Assembly: GCA_033439795.1 (NCBI GenBank)
Contig: JAUTDP010000010.1
Location: 1,426,001-1,490,000, forward strand
Reading direction: 5' to 3'
DNA from: Sordaria brevicollis
Taxonomy: Eukaryota; Ascomycota; Sordariomycetes; Sordariales; Sordariaceae
DNA length: 64,000 nt
How positions within the stretch are numbered: the first letter of the stretch is position 1; each line of letters begins with the position of its first letter. This document shows positions 13,537 through 23,953 of this stretch, piece by piece. The notes under the pieces are model-generated. The model ran no database searches and had not been told where the DNA came from. It worked only from the letters and a program-made list of their open reading frames with translations. The position numbers and the translations under genes are program-made.

Positions 13537-13971
13537 TCTCTTTCTGACGAGTGAGGTATTGGAGGATCGAAGACAGTGAAGACCATCGTGTACGGCGCCT
13601 GGGGTGATCAAGTACGCAACGAGATTGGAAAAGCAAAATTTGCTTGATCCATCAAATTTTTATTTGATAAAGACTGATGAAAGGTAGGAACAATGAACGA
13701 CGTGTGTGGAAAGGTGGTTGAAAGGGGACCGCGCTGAACTACTTAACGCGAAGTCCCGTGACTGCGTGTGCTGATGTGGGGCAGCGGGAGCGACGCTGAT
13801 CTTCGAGGCGCATGGAATTGGAGCTTCAACTTCAAGGGACGAGACGGAGCTTCCCCATGCATCAACTTTCTTCAGAACAGCATTGAATATCACATCACCC
13901 CTTAACACGTATAGTTTGGACGACGTTCTATCTTCTGACACCACAAAGCCTTTACTATCACCCTCAAAAAG
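13537..13971. promoter_or_regulatory. Divergent promoter region between fan1 and sdc1
   Basis: The two start codons lie 435 bp apart on opposite strands, so this interval must hold both promoters and 5' leaders. I see no clear TATA box. Confidence 0.6.
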
Positions 13972-14744
13972 ATGACCGCCAACAGCCCGCACACGGGGCA
14001 AGATCCAACAGACGACGTAAACATGACCGACGCTCACTCCGACCACCAACAACAACCAACTGTATGCTTTGTCTGTCCCAATTGAACCTTCCACCTCAAG
14101 GTCTACGTGAAATCCCATTCACCTGCTAACCCCACCATCTCAATCAACAGCAGCAACAACATCATCACCTCCTAATGACACACCCCGACCGCCCTCCCCA
14201 CCCCGTCTCCCCCGTTCCCATCCCTCAGATCCCCGGCCGTCCAAGTCCCACCGCAGCAGCAGCGGCGCATCCAACAGCAAACCAAGGACCCAGCTCGATC
14301 CGCGGTGCTCCTACCACGACGAACGGCTATTCCACAACCGAACCAGAACAATCACAACAACAGAGGACAGGCTCACGAGCCGCTTCAGCGCACCCTCAAG
14401 AACAACAACAGGCGGGAGGGGGGGGAACGGGAACGGGGGGCATGCCAACGGAACCCACGCTCCACGGGGCGCCGGTTAGGCAGTACCTGAACTCGAAAGT
14501 GACGGTGCATTTGTTGGAGGGGATGAAGATGTTGGCCAAGGAGCAGTACGGTTAACCTTATTTGTTTCTCTCCCCAAGTTCTTGTGGTGGGTGGTGTTGC
14601 TAACTGAAAGAAAACAATAGGCCAAAAGACCCTCTCCGAGCTCTAGGCGAATACTTGCTCCAGCGATCAAAACAGTATGAACAAGGCGGAGGAGGAGGTG
14701 GTGGTGGTGGTGCGAATGGGAATTCGAATGCTACAAGCGCATAG
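13972..14744 (+). CDS. sdc1: Dpy-30 domain protein, COMPASS subunit Sdc1
   Basis: Sdc1/Dpy-30 dimerises and binds Bre2/Ash2 in the COMPASS (Set1) histone H3K4 methyltransferase. I read three exons: 13972-14061, 14151-14545 and 14621-14744. Intron 1 (89 bp) has donor GTATGC, branch GCTAAC and acceptor CAG. Intron 2 (75 bp) has donor GTACGG, branch GCTAAC and acceptor TAG. The product is 202 residues. Residues 1-135 are a low-complexity Gln/His/Pro/Thr-rich leader. The Dpy-30 motif lies at about 139-180: VRQYLNSKVTVHLLEGMKML, then AKEQPKDPLRALGEYLLQR. The second intron splits this motif after AKE, and only the GTACGG donor keeps it in frame. A donor 4 nt downstream would give a premature stop. 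A poly-Gly run and a short tail end the protein. Fungal Sdc1 proteins typically have such long disordered N-termini. Confidence 0.9.
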
Positions 14745-15449
14745 AAGACAGCTAGTACAGCCGGATTGAATGAACCAACGCACACATATACGGTGGAGGC
14801 TGGGAGCGGCAATTCTCAGCAATTGACCTACGAGCAGGAGATGGACATCGTGTATACGTTTGATTCTGAAAGTCACGACACAAGAGAGAAAAAGAGGAGG
14901 AAAAGAGGTACTAGGCGTTCGGGAAGCACGAATGAGACAAATGTGAACCATGTTAACATTGCGAAGACCCGACGCCAAACATAATATGTGGTGGATAGCG
15001 ATGAGGTACGCAAGGACAGCGATTAGGTACGGTTAGGAGGACAGCAGCCTTTTAAGCATTTCACGGCAATCATAGTATAGGAAGCAGTGGAAACTGAGTT
15101 TGAGGCAAGAGGATAGAGGACTTTGTATTTTTCAAACAAAATATCCTCCGCTGACTTCCGTCGTTCATCATGGGCGCTGCTAGCCTTTTGACTTGACCTG
15201 CAGATGATTCTCTTCTCTGCAGTGTGAATTTCGAGAATGCAAGTTTCCTTTCCATTCCTCCCCCAACGTCCCTTTTTCACAACTGTTGTTGTTGTGTGTG
15301 GATCGACCAGAAACGTCATGCCGCAAAAAGCTAGCATGCTGCAAAAGAAGAAAAACACCCAGCGATAGCCGACCAAAGATCACTCCATCTCGACTCGGCT
15401 GCCCACCAGCCTACTCTTCTACCAAAATCTCGCGGCGCGTGCTCTACGC
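14745..15449. other. Convergent intergenic region, 3'UTRs of sdc1 and rps13
   Basis: The two genes end tail to tail here. An open frame at 14766-14984 is lysine/arginine-rich but has no recognisable domain, and I treat it as 3'UTR. Nothing else is seen. Confidence 0.5.
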
Positions 15450-16405
15450 TTAGGAGACGATGGTGGAGGCAGTGGAAGACTCGTACTTCCAGGTGGGGGG
15501 AAGGACACCGACGGTCTTGTAGTAGCGGGCAAGACGGTGGATACGGGACTCAATGAGAATGAGGCGGAACTTGGAGTCCTTGTCCTTGCGGTTGCGCTCA
15601 AGGTGCTTGCGGACGGCAACAGCCTAGTTGACAGAACGTTAGTGACTTTGTGGGAATGACGTATGGAAGGGGGGAAGAGTTTCTCACCTTCTTGATGAGC
15701 ATGTAGAGGTCCTCCGGGAGATCGGGGGCAAGGCCTGTACATAGCATCACTCTGTCAGCCAATCTGACCAAACAGAGGCATATGCGTCTTTATGACATGT
15801 TTGTTTCCCAGCTCTTTTTGCTCGTCTCCTTTCTGCGTCTGGCGCTTCCATGTCCCGTATCGTCTCCATCCGTCGGTGACGGATGCGCATTGGAGATTAC
15901 GCCGTGCGGTCGGCTGAGCGAGAGCTGATAAAAGCTCGCTGGGACATGTAGCAGCTCATCTGCGTCGAGGATTTCGAGGTTCGAGAACCAGTTTTCGGGG
16001 AAGAATGTTCGTCGCGATTCGATTGATCAATCGTGTCGCTTTCGCATTTCGCATGTTTGTGCAATTTTCACGGGAATTCGTCGGAGGAGTAGGCGGTCAT
16101 ACCGTTGGACTTCAGGATACGAAGGATCTTGTTACCTGCAGAGCCACCACCGTCAGCATTTCCACATCACTCTCATCTCAGGGACTTTCAGGACTAAACA
16201 TACCAGTGACAACCTTGACCTGGGCAACACCGTGGGAGTCACGGAGGATGACACCAATCTGGGAGGGGGTAGCACCCTTCTTGGCGAGCTTGCAGATCTG
16301 GTCGACGACCTGCTCGGGGGTGGTCTTGAGCCACGAGGGGGGGTTGCGCGAGTAGGGGATCGCGGAGGCAGAAATGCCCTTGCCCTTGGAGTGAAGACGG
16401 CCCAT
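15450..16405 (-). CDS. rps13: 40S ribosomal protein S13 (uS15)
   Basis: uS15 binds 18S rRNA in the central domain of the small ribosomal subunit. Four exons: 16405-16204, 16135-16103, 15734-15688 and 15623-15450. Together they give exactly 151 residues, the usual eukaryotic length. The N-terminus [20 protein letters not shown] and the segments [11 protein letters not shown] and [16 protein letters not shown] are near-invariant family signatures. The C-terminus ends [15 protein letters not shown]. Intron 1 is 68 bp and intron 3 is 64 bp, but intron 2 (15735-16102) is 368 bp, with donor GTATGA, branch CTGAC and acceptor CAG. That intron contains strong inverted repeats, described as a separate feature. 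A CCAAT box lies about 190 bp upstream of the start codon. The gene runs in tandem with the downstream-transcribed U2AF gene but they are 1.2 kb apart, so they are separate transcription units. Confidence 0.97.
15849..15948 (-). ncRNA. Predicted three-way-junction RNA fold in rps13 intron 2
   Basis: Three perfect inverted repeats nest within 100 nt. The outer stem is CATGTCCC (15849-15856) with GGGACATG (15941-15948). Hairpin A is CATCCGTC (15867-15874) with GACGGATG (15878-15885), a 3-nt loop, extended by TCTC (15863-15866) with GAGA (15893-15896) across a 7-nt bulge. Hairpin B is AGCGAG (15917-15922) with CTCGCT (15935-15940), directly abutting the outer stem. This is what the sequence shows. 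Function is unknown: an autoregulatory intron element or an intron-encoded small RNA are both possible. I found no convincing C/D snoRNA boxes. Confidence 0.4.
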
Positions 16406-17593
16406 TTTGAGATTTGGTGTGGTGGTGCTGGCTGGTTGTCGGGGGAGTGACTTCGAGCTGGCTTGTCGTCGACAGAGAAGTAGAAAATATCACAGGACGG
16501 GGGGCGGGCGGCCGGTGGTCGTTGCGGATATTCGCTGTGGGCTGGGAAAATTCGACTTGCTTAGTCATGCAGGTTAGGGTCAGCGCTCTGATTGGTGCAA
16601 AGCAGTGAATTTGGCGAGTGCAAGGACCCGCAGTTCACGTGAGTGGAGACCTGATTTGAACTTTTTTCGTTCTTGGCATCTTTGTCGCGTCTGCTGCTCC
16701 TCCAAGCATAAAAAAAGTTTCCTAGCAAATCTTTCCCGCAAAGTTCACATTTTGGATCTTTCCTCCAATCATCGCCAGGTCGGCCGTCGGTCCGTTTGGG
16801 CCATGCTACTCGACAGCATTTTGATCATGACCCCCAGAGACATGTGTTATTCCAGTACTATCCAGGTTCATTCATTGTGAACCTGAACAGTATGGGGATC
16901 ATGGTCAAGACGACCAACTTGGTGCACGCTCGTTTTGGTAAGTTTCTCACTGCTTCCGCTACACCTCCCTTCGAGCCTCCCTATCCTGATGATACACACA
17001 TTTACTTTATTCTGGTACCTCTTATGTTAAGGTCCTTCGGGACCTGATGAATTAAACGGACTTCTGAAACATTGGCTCTCACAATCCTCATGTTATGGCA
17101 CAATTGGAGACGAACTCAGGCTAACATTGCCTCAGATTTAGCAACCGCTTTTTTTGAACATGGGATCTTATGTAGCGCATCTTGCGGGAACAGTTGTCGC
17201 GCCACCCCACGTCCACAAATGCGAACATCTAGAATAGAATAACAATAATCAGTAATCTCATTGCGAGTTTCCTTTTGTGATCGACGATATAGCGTGACGT
17301 ATGGCATGTAAAGCAGCAGTACACTTTTATAGATGGTTTGCAAATGTCATATCTTTTGTTTTTGCGCGCCCCAAAATGGTACCTGCGACTGAATCCCCAT
17401 CAATATCTGTACATGCCGCTTTTCTCCTAGGACAACTTCAAGGAGAGGGCCGAACCTTGGTACTCATAGTGATGTTGCTCTAACTTTATTTGTTCGTTAT
17501 CAACCAGAAACCCAGGCTGTACCATGCACGATTACTGCTCTTCCTTTCAATACAAATAAACATGACCCCGCTTCCTACTGCCCGTTTTTTTCT
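16406..17593. other. Intergenic, rps13 promoter and U2AF 3'UTR
   Basis: This holds the upstream region of rps13 (right of 16405) and the 3' region of the U2AF gene (left of 17593). Open frames are below 110 codons without domains. A CCAAT box is annotated separately. Nothing else is recognised. Confidence 0.55.
16591..16595 (-). promoter_or_regulatory. CCAAT box upstream of rps13
   Basis: Read on the minus strand the sequence is CACCAATCAG, a consensus binding site for the heterotrimeric HAP/NF-Y complex, about 190 bp upstream of the rps13 ATG. Position and orientation fit a promoter element, but a five-base motif is weak evidence alone. Confidence 0.4.
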
Positions 17594-19633
17594 TTACCAG
17601 GCGTTGACGTCAAAGTTCTCCTGTAAGCATCGTCAGTATCAGCGGCATTAGTGGTCAAGCATAATCGGACTGGACGTACCTCAGGGAAGTAGGTCGCAAC
17701 CACCGTGCGGTCAGCGAACTTCCTGCCAGCCAACGACTTGAGAGCCTTTGTTGCTTGGTCCGAGTTCTCGTATTTGATGTAAATCTTGCCCACGCCGGCC
17801 GACTGCCTGCTTCCGCCAGTAGGCCTGGGAATCTTTAAGGAAACGATAGTTCCGAACTTTTCGCACTCCTCCTGGACGTCATCACGAATTTCTGGAGAAT
17901 ACAAATGTTAACATCCAATTCCTGTTTATAATTAATTATTGGGAATGTCGAACAAACCTTCGTAATCATCGTTGTCCATCAACTCGTCTGCCGTAACCAT
18001 GTTCAGGAGCTGCACGACCCTGCTGACATCGCCATCCAGGGAAGTGGTACCAGCAAGCATGGACATCGCGTTAACACTGAGCTCTCCGGCGACTTGCTGA
18101 ATGCCATAGCTGGCCTTCTGAACCTTCAGCGCCCTATCGCCGAGATTCATGTCGTTGAGGCCCTCAATGGCGACAGATGTGACCGAAGAGTCGTGGTACT
18201 CACAAAATGCGATACCCTGGGACACGTTAGCATGCGCAGTCGTGGCCGGAAAAAAAAAAGGGAAAAAGAGTAGACTCACCCTCGACTCCTCTGTATGCTT
18301 ATCCTTGACCAACACAAACGACTTAAGCTTGCCAAAGGCAACAAGAAGCTCCATAATCTGCTCCTCATTGAGATATGGGGGGATGTTTGTGATGCTGATC
18401 TTGTTAGGGCTGTCGATAACGATGCTGGAAGGAACCTCCGAGTCGGGGTCGTAGTTGGGGTCCTCGACAATCGCAGGTACAATGTAGTCCTTGGGCCTGC
18501 GGATCTTGAGACCGCCATCATCAGCAGCACCATTGGCGTCGTCGGCCTCCATGGTAATACCGTCAAGTGCCAAAGCTACTGTTGCATCTGGGCTGTTCCT
18601 GAACTCGACCATGGCGAAACTGTGATCGGGCGCTATCTGACACTGCACGCAAGGATCCGTGCTATCGATAACATTGAGACCATTGAGCTGAAGGTTGAAG
18701 AAGCCCAGCAGGCTCTCATCGGTCGCTGAGGGCGGGATATTGGAAACGATAAGTCGCTTGCTCTGGCGGGAGTTTGTTGGCTTTAGGGCGGCGCTGTTGA
18801 CAGATCCACCTGGCTGGGTCATGAAGGCCTGGAGCTTAGTCGGATCCATGGCCTGTTGTCGCGGCGCGCCAGGTAATGGGAACATGCCGGAGAGCTTGGC
18901 CTGCTCGGCGGTGACGTTGCCGTAGCCCGGTGGCTTGATATCCCACTGCGTCATGCGCCTCTTGCGCTCGAGAACGGGAACCACATCGGTCAAGTCAGGT
19001 GTCGGTTCCCTCTTCTTGGGGGGCGGCGAGACGCTCCTCCTACGCTCTCTCTCGGCCTCTCTGTCCCTTCTGCCTCCACCGCGGCGATCGTCTCCCATCA
19101 CATCGCGATCCCTTTCCCTACGACGGCCGCCATCGTCATCGTCCCGCCGGCTGCGGCCTCCACGGTCAGCACCACGGTCGGCGCCCCTGTCACGATCCCA
19201 CTCCCGCTCGCTGCGATCGGGTCCACGACGGTCGCGGCCAGAGTATCTGTCTTCCCGTTCGCGGTCGCGGTGGCTGCGGCTCGATGAATATGCGTCGAAA
19301 TCGCCGTCTTCGCGACGGGGTCGGCTGCTACGGTAGTCGGCGGGCGAGCGGGAACGTCTGCGGCCACTGCCTCGGTCGGCGCGATCTCCACGGTCACGTC
19401 TGTCATCGCGATCGCGTCTAGAAGACTGATGATGGTTAGTTAGATTTAGGACGGCAGTAAAGACCAATGCCAACTTCAGCAAGAAAGGGCCGTACTTACC
19501 GGATAGTCGCGAGATGAACCGTGTCGGCCGCTGTCTGTTTTGCCACGGTTAAGTTCAAGTTCTCTATAACGGATAGCCACGGCCAGTGCAGTGGTGCCAA
19601 CATACCTCTAGAGGAATAAGTGTCCCCGTTCAT
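17594..19633 (-). CDS. U2AF2: U2 snRNP auxiliary factor large subunit (U2AF65)
   Basis: U2AF65 binds the polypyrimidine tract and recruits U2 snRNP to the branch site. Six exons: 19633-19606, 19534-19500, 19425-18280, 18216-17958, 17891-17680, 17620-17594. The five introns are 59-74 bp. The acceptor after AAAACAG at 19535 is the one that keeps the Arg/Ser frame, giving MNGDTYSSRDSGRHGSSRDY at the start. The product is 568 residues. Residues 1-150 are an RS/RD-rich domain. RRM1 starts at about 243 (RLIVSNIPPS). RRM2 starts at about 363 (KISITNIPPYLNE), with GIAFCEYHD as its RNP1-like strand. The C-terminal UHM spans about 470-560 with the Arg-X-Phe motif R546-K547-F548 that grips ligand tryptophans. 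The stop follows ENFDVNAW. The first two exons are tiny (28 and 35 nt). The gene diverges from ogg1. The linked SF3B1 gene encodes a known ligand of this UHM. Confidence 0.95.
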
Positions 19634-20134
19634 GGTCAACACAGATCTCGTTGAATATGAAAAATGATGGTACGAGATTGTTGCGCCAAACAAGCGACAA
19701 ATGCTTTCTGGGAGAGTTTGATGAAATTGGAAGTGGCTTTACTAGATAGAAGCTTCCCCAATTGCTGAGTCCCGTTGTTGATCGCGAGGCTGCAACTTTT
19801 CCAGCGGTCGTTGCTGTTACTTCAAAGGGCACTTTCCCTTTCTGGGATTAGCGCGCTTGGTTTCCGTGCATTCGGGCCCACCTATTCGTTCACAAGCAGT
19901 TTGACGCCCTGGGCGTGGCAGGGGCAACAACCCTTCCAGCAGCTGGCCACTGGGGAATTGCAGCTACAGTGAATGTACCCTCGCTATAAAGAAGGAGAAG
20001 ACATCAGGCGATGAATGACCAGAACGACGAAGAGACACTGATGTTGTTTACAAAGTGCTTTCTTGAAAGTGAAATAATTCATTCGTCCACTCACTCACTT
20101 ACATTCTCAGTTTGAATTTTCAACCGTCTTTCTC
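19634..20134. promoter_or_regulatory. Divergent promoter region between U2AF and ogg1
   Basis: The start codons of the two divergent genes are 501 bp apart, so both promoters lie here. A plus-strand CCAAT occurs at 19758-19762. Its significance is uncertain. Confidence 0.55.
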
Positions 20135-21567
20135 ATGGCAGCTCATAAAGTCACAGAATGGCGCAAACTGCCAATCAGTCTCACGGAGCTCTGCATTGAA
20201 ACCACACTTCGATGCGGACAGTCGTTCAGATGGCGCAAGATAAATGAACAATGGTCAGAACAGTAACCTCAACTCTTACATCAATAGTTTTAGTAAAATA
20301 TGGATTTTAACATATCTTTTTCAGGCATTGCGTTCTCAAAGGCCGCCTCATCTCCCTCAAGCAAGATCCCACCCATCTTCACTACAAAGTGACATGGCCT
20401 TCCTCTACTCTTCTTAAAGATCAAGAAGATGACACTCCGACCCTCCTCCACAACTACTTCGCCCTCTCCCACTCTTTGACCAGTTTCTACGCCCAATGGT
20501 CCCTCTCCGACGCCAACTTCGCCCGCCGCGCGCCCGCCTTTACGGGAATCCGCATCCTTAACCAGGACGCCTGGGAGACGCTGATTTCGTTCATCTGCAG
20601 CAGCAACAACAACATTTCGCGCATCAGCCAGATGGTTAACAAGTTGTGTTTGCACTACGGTCCCTACGTTGCCACCTTTGAGGATGAAGCGTTTCACGAT
20701 TTTCCCGGACCGGAGGCACTGGCGGCTGAGGGGGTTGAACAGCACCTTAGGGAGCTGGGGTTTGGGTACAGAGCAAAGTATATTGCTGAGACGGCGGGAT
20801 GTGTGGCGCAGACGCTGGGGGAGAAGTGGTTGTTGGGGTTGAGGAATCCGGAGGTTCCTGCGTTGTTGGGAGTTCCAGCAGGGACTAAGGAAGAGGGTGT
20901 TGAAGTGAAGAAAGAAGAAGGGTCAGAAGAAAAGGTTGAGTCCAAGGTGGACTCCAAGGACAATGATGGTCTACCGACGTACAAGAAGGCTCACGAAGCC
21001 TTGCTGACTCTGCCGGGCGTTGGCCCCAAGGTGTCGGATTGTGTGTGCTTGATGGGTCTTGGCTGGGGAGAGTCTGTCCCCATCGATACCCATGTTTGGC
21101 AGATTGCCCAAAGAGACTATAACTTTGGTGGCAGTGCGAAGACCAAAACGCTCAACAAAGCCATGTATGAGGCGGTGGGAGACCATTTCAGGAAGATCTG
21201 GGGTCCGCAGGCTGGTTGGGCACAGAGTGTCCTCTTTACCGCGAACCTTAAATCGTTTGCGGAACAAGCTGCAGGGATAAAGAAAAAGAAGGGGGCTGTT
21301 AAAACCGAAGAGGAAAGCCGGGAAGAGACAACAACCACGACGACTGTTGAGGAGGTGACTAAGCCTGTGAAAGGGAAAGCAGGAGTGGCGGTTAAGCTTG
21401 AGGAAAGCGCAAAGCTGGTTGCCACGACATTGGCGGTCAAATCTAGGAAACGGAAAACGGTCGCTGCTGCGGAAGTGATATCAACGACGAAACCGGAGGA
21501 CGCCACCGTGCAGACGACAACAACTAGGACGTTGCGGTCCAGCAAAAGGATAAAGAGCCAGGTTTGA
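20135..21567 (+). CDS. ogg1: 8-oxoguanine DNA glycosylase/AP lyase OGG1
   Basis: OGG1 removes 8-oxoguanine opposite cytosine and nicks the abasic site in base excision repair. Two exons, 20135-20253 and 20325-21567, give 453 residues. The 71-bp intron (donor GTCAGA, acceptor CAG) falls in the RWRKINEQW/HCVLKG strand of the N-terminal domain. GQSFRWR near residue 32 is the family N-terminal signature. ILNQDAWETLISFICSSNNN followed by I(S)RI marks the start of the glycosylase core. The helix-hairpin-helix reads LTLPGVGPKVSDC with the catalytic lysine K275, and VPIDTHVWQ supplies the catalytic aspartate D294. An acidic, lysine-rich insertion (about residues 215-255) separates the two core halves. 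After about residue 375 comes a long Lys/Thr-rich disordered tail, probably carrying a nuclear localisation signal (SRKRKT). Its stop codon lies only 68 bp from the stop of the convergent UBE3D-like gene, so the 3'UTRs probably overlap. Confidence 0.96.
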
Positions 21568-21635
21568 GGCCAGGAATGTCCGACCGTGCAATCATTTTAC
21601 GTATACCACTTGAGCACCTATCTCCATCTCGAGAT

Positions 21636-23358
21636 TCACCTCCTCAGTAGGCCGACCTTCCACTCCTTGAAAACCCGTTCGGTGGCAGGCAGCAGAGTAT
21701 TGCTCTGGTCAAGGTGCTGCATGACCTCCTGGATGGCCTTCACCGGAATATTCACCTCTTGAGCGTCGCCGGTGAGTGAATCAAGCATACGATCAGCCTC
21801 TTCCCGAGAAACCAGACGATATAGCAGCTTGATAGCCAGTGTTCCACTTCCAGCTCCGGGCCTCCTCGTAGCTACGGCAGCCCCGTTCGCCGACGAGGCA
21901 TACACAATACCGGTGTTCAGCACCCAAATATGGACAACTTTGTCTTTGCCAATGCCCTCTCCTTCCTCTTCCGTGGTAGCAATGGTCTCTGTGATGGGAA
22001 GCAACAGCGACTTGGAGGATGCCGATCGCGCGATAGTGGATATAAGGGTCGCGGCGAGACACTCTTCGAGTCCTGGGCTGAGATTCGAGATGGAGTCGCA
22101 GGATATCTGCCACTTCAAGAGCGTAACGGCAGCTGTTCGGAAATTGTAAAAGCCGAGCTGGGCTTGACACGAAGAGCAAAACACGTTCAGGCTCCGGACC
22201 TGGCTGCTGTTTTCGTCTGAAACTACAACTTGTCTCTCCTGTGATCCATGCTCAGGGGTAGAGAGAGAATACTAGAATAGTGGAAGAAGAGTGGTCAGCA
22301 CTAACTGACGTAGGGGAAGGAAGGTTTGCTGCTCGTCTGGAGAATTGAAAAGTAAAGAATGTGTATGTTCCTCCAGTTGATCCCAGAGCGTTCAGAACTT
22401 GAGAATGATCTGGCGAAATGCGGAGGTTCAGTCCATCATCCACCGATCTGGAAGCGCCCCATCACCAGAAGTGAGGTTCGTCAACCACCTCGGTGTCCCG
22501 CGTAAAGCAGGGGACAGACTTTGCTTAATATTGGGCATTTGTATCGGTAATCACGCCATTGAGGAGCCGAAGCTGACTTGGCTACCTTCTTGATGCCCGG
22601 TGTTGCAGTTGGGATTTTTGAAGAGAAGCATTTGCAAACAGTGAGTTGACAAGTGTCGAGTCAGAGCGTGCTACATGTGTACTTACTGTGATATTGGAAC
22701 AGTCTTGCTCGACAAACAGCAGCGTAGTCAAATCAACAAACCCAACACTTTGCTGCGCCGAGATAACTGAACTCGCTCCATAGCCTCGAGCTGCGAGACT
22801 CTTGTCGTCTGCCTTGGTGTTCTGCCCGTTGGTAGAAATGCCATTTGACTTGTCGTCGTGGTGGTGATGGTCACCATGACCGCCGTGATTATGATCGTGA
22901 TCATCAGGTTTATGACAATGCCAAAACTCCATCATCTCTGCCCAGTTCTCACTCGGAAGATCTTTCCAGATCGTGACCATGTCTTGACTGACGACGACGG
23001 CTTGGCATTGCCTACAAGCGACCGGGGATCCAACCTTCAAATCCGTAGCTGTCCAAGTAGACGACTCTGTTGATGATGATGCATCCAGACCCGTGGCTTG
23101 ACCCAACGGTAACCTCCAGGAAAGGGTAGATGCACCCGGCCTTTGAATAGGCAAAATTGCGCCGCCAAGAGCTACTTTTGAGGGTAGACGTAGCGTATGT
23201 GATTGTCCATGGTGTTGAAGCTCGACATTTTCACCATCCGCTGCCACTACCACTCGTGTTGACGCATCGCTCGCAGAACCCAGGGAGACAGCAAGGGATG
23301 TTTGGCGAATATTTGACAGTAGCTCGGCATAGAGTAGCGGTGCACATTCTGATGTCAT
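21636..23358 (-). CDS. HECT_2 / UBE3D-like E2-binding protein
   Basis: UBE3D-family proteins bind the E2 UbcH10/UBE2C and have a HECT-like activity. The best model is exon 1 at 23358-22687 (ATG MTSECAPLLYAE) and exon 2 at 22271-21636, giving 435 residues against about 390 in human. Family marks are the Cys pair VACRQC (C115, C118), LPSENWAEMMEFWHCH, GFVDLTTLLFVEQDC at the end of exon 1, then FCSSCQAQLGFYNF and VVHIWVLNTG in exon 2. A histidine/aspartate-rich insertion lies at about 150-169, where most relatives have a short loop. The intron drawn here is 415 bp, with perfect donor GTAAGT and branch CTGAC/acceptor CTAG in matching phase. It is long for this genome, so a small internal exon may be missed. 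The frame also extends upstream of 23358, including an ATG at 23484. Confidence 0.8.
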
Positions 23359-23953
23359 ATTGATCGAGATGGGGATGAAGCGAAGTGGTGAGATGTGAGA
23401 TGGAGGAGAGTTGTTGAAAGTGGAAGCTCCCCCACATGAACTGAAGCTCAGTGGAAGTCCAGGTCGAAGCTCCCCTGCTCTCATCCACAGGGATCGAAAC
23501 GCGTCGAGGTCTGGACTGCTTACGTAAAGCACTCGGAGCGCCACTTAAAGTGGAAACTTTAGGTGTAGCCTTGCCAAGCCCGTGTCAGCTTTCGCTTGCT
23601 CACGTCCCGTCACCAGTCGCTGGCCAAAATTTCAGGTAAGGCGTGTGCACCGCATCCACTGGGCGAGTCTCCAGCCGACATCCCATCTGCATCCTCTGCA
23701 GTGCCTCCATTCGATTTGTCCTTCCTGTTGCTGATAGCTTATCACGACAACTGTCAACGCCAACCCTCATCAGTCCCCTCCGTCAGTTACCACATTCTGT
23801 TCTACCCATTTCACCCACGGGTCAGCGCCATACCGTCACGTCCTGAATCCCATACACGACTACATACCGGCATTACACCCCGCGGCGCGCGCTGGACTTG
23901 CATCACGACGACAACCCGATCTGACATGACACGAGGAGGATACGGCCAGCACC
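23359..23953. promoter_or_regulatory. Divergent promoter region, UBE3D-like gene and SF3B1
   Basis: A 595-bp interval separates the divergent start codons. The SF3B1-proximal half is C+T-rich on the plus strand, as in many fungal promoters. No specific element was identified. Confidence 0.55.

Noticed and set aside
13537..13611. N-terminal extension of fan1 starting at a TTG
   Set aside because: No ATG in this stretch. The ATG at 13536 gives a sensible MDRFVKR start.
14546..14557. Read-through or the donor GTTAAC for sdc1 intron 2
   Set aside because: Both give an early stop and destroy the Dpy-30 motif. The GTACGG donor restores it.
15735..16102. C/D box snoRNA in rps13 intron 2
   Set aside because: The only C-box-like match (near 15957, minus strand) is imperfect, and the only D-box-like CTGA near 15755 is about 200 nt away and coincides with the branch site.
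18935..19421. Arg/Ser-rich plus-strand frames opposite U2AF
   Set aside because: Arise from the RS/RD repeat codons of the U2AF N-terminal domain read backwards.
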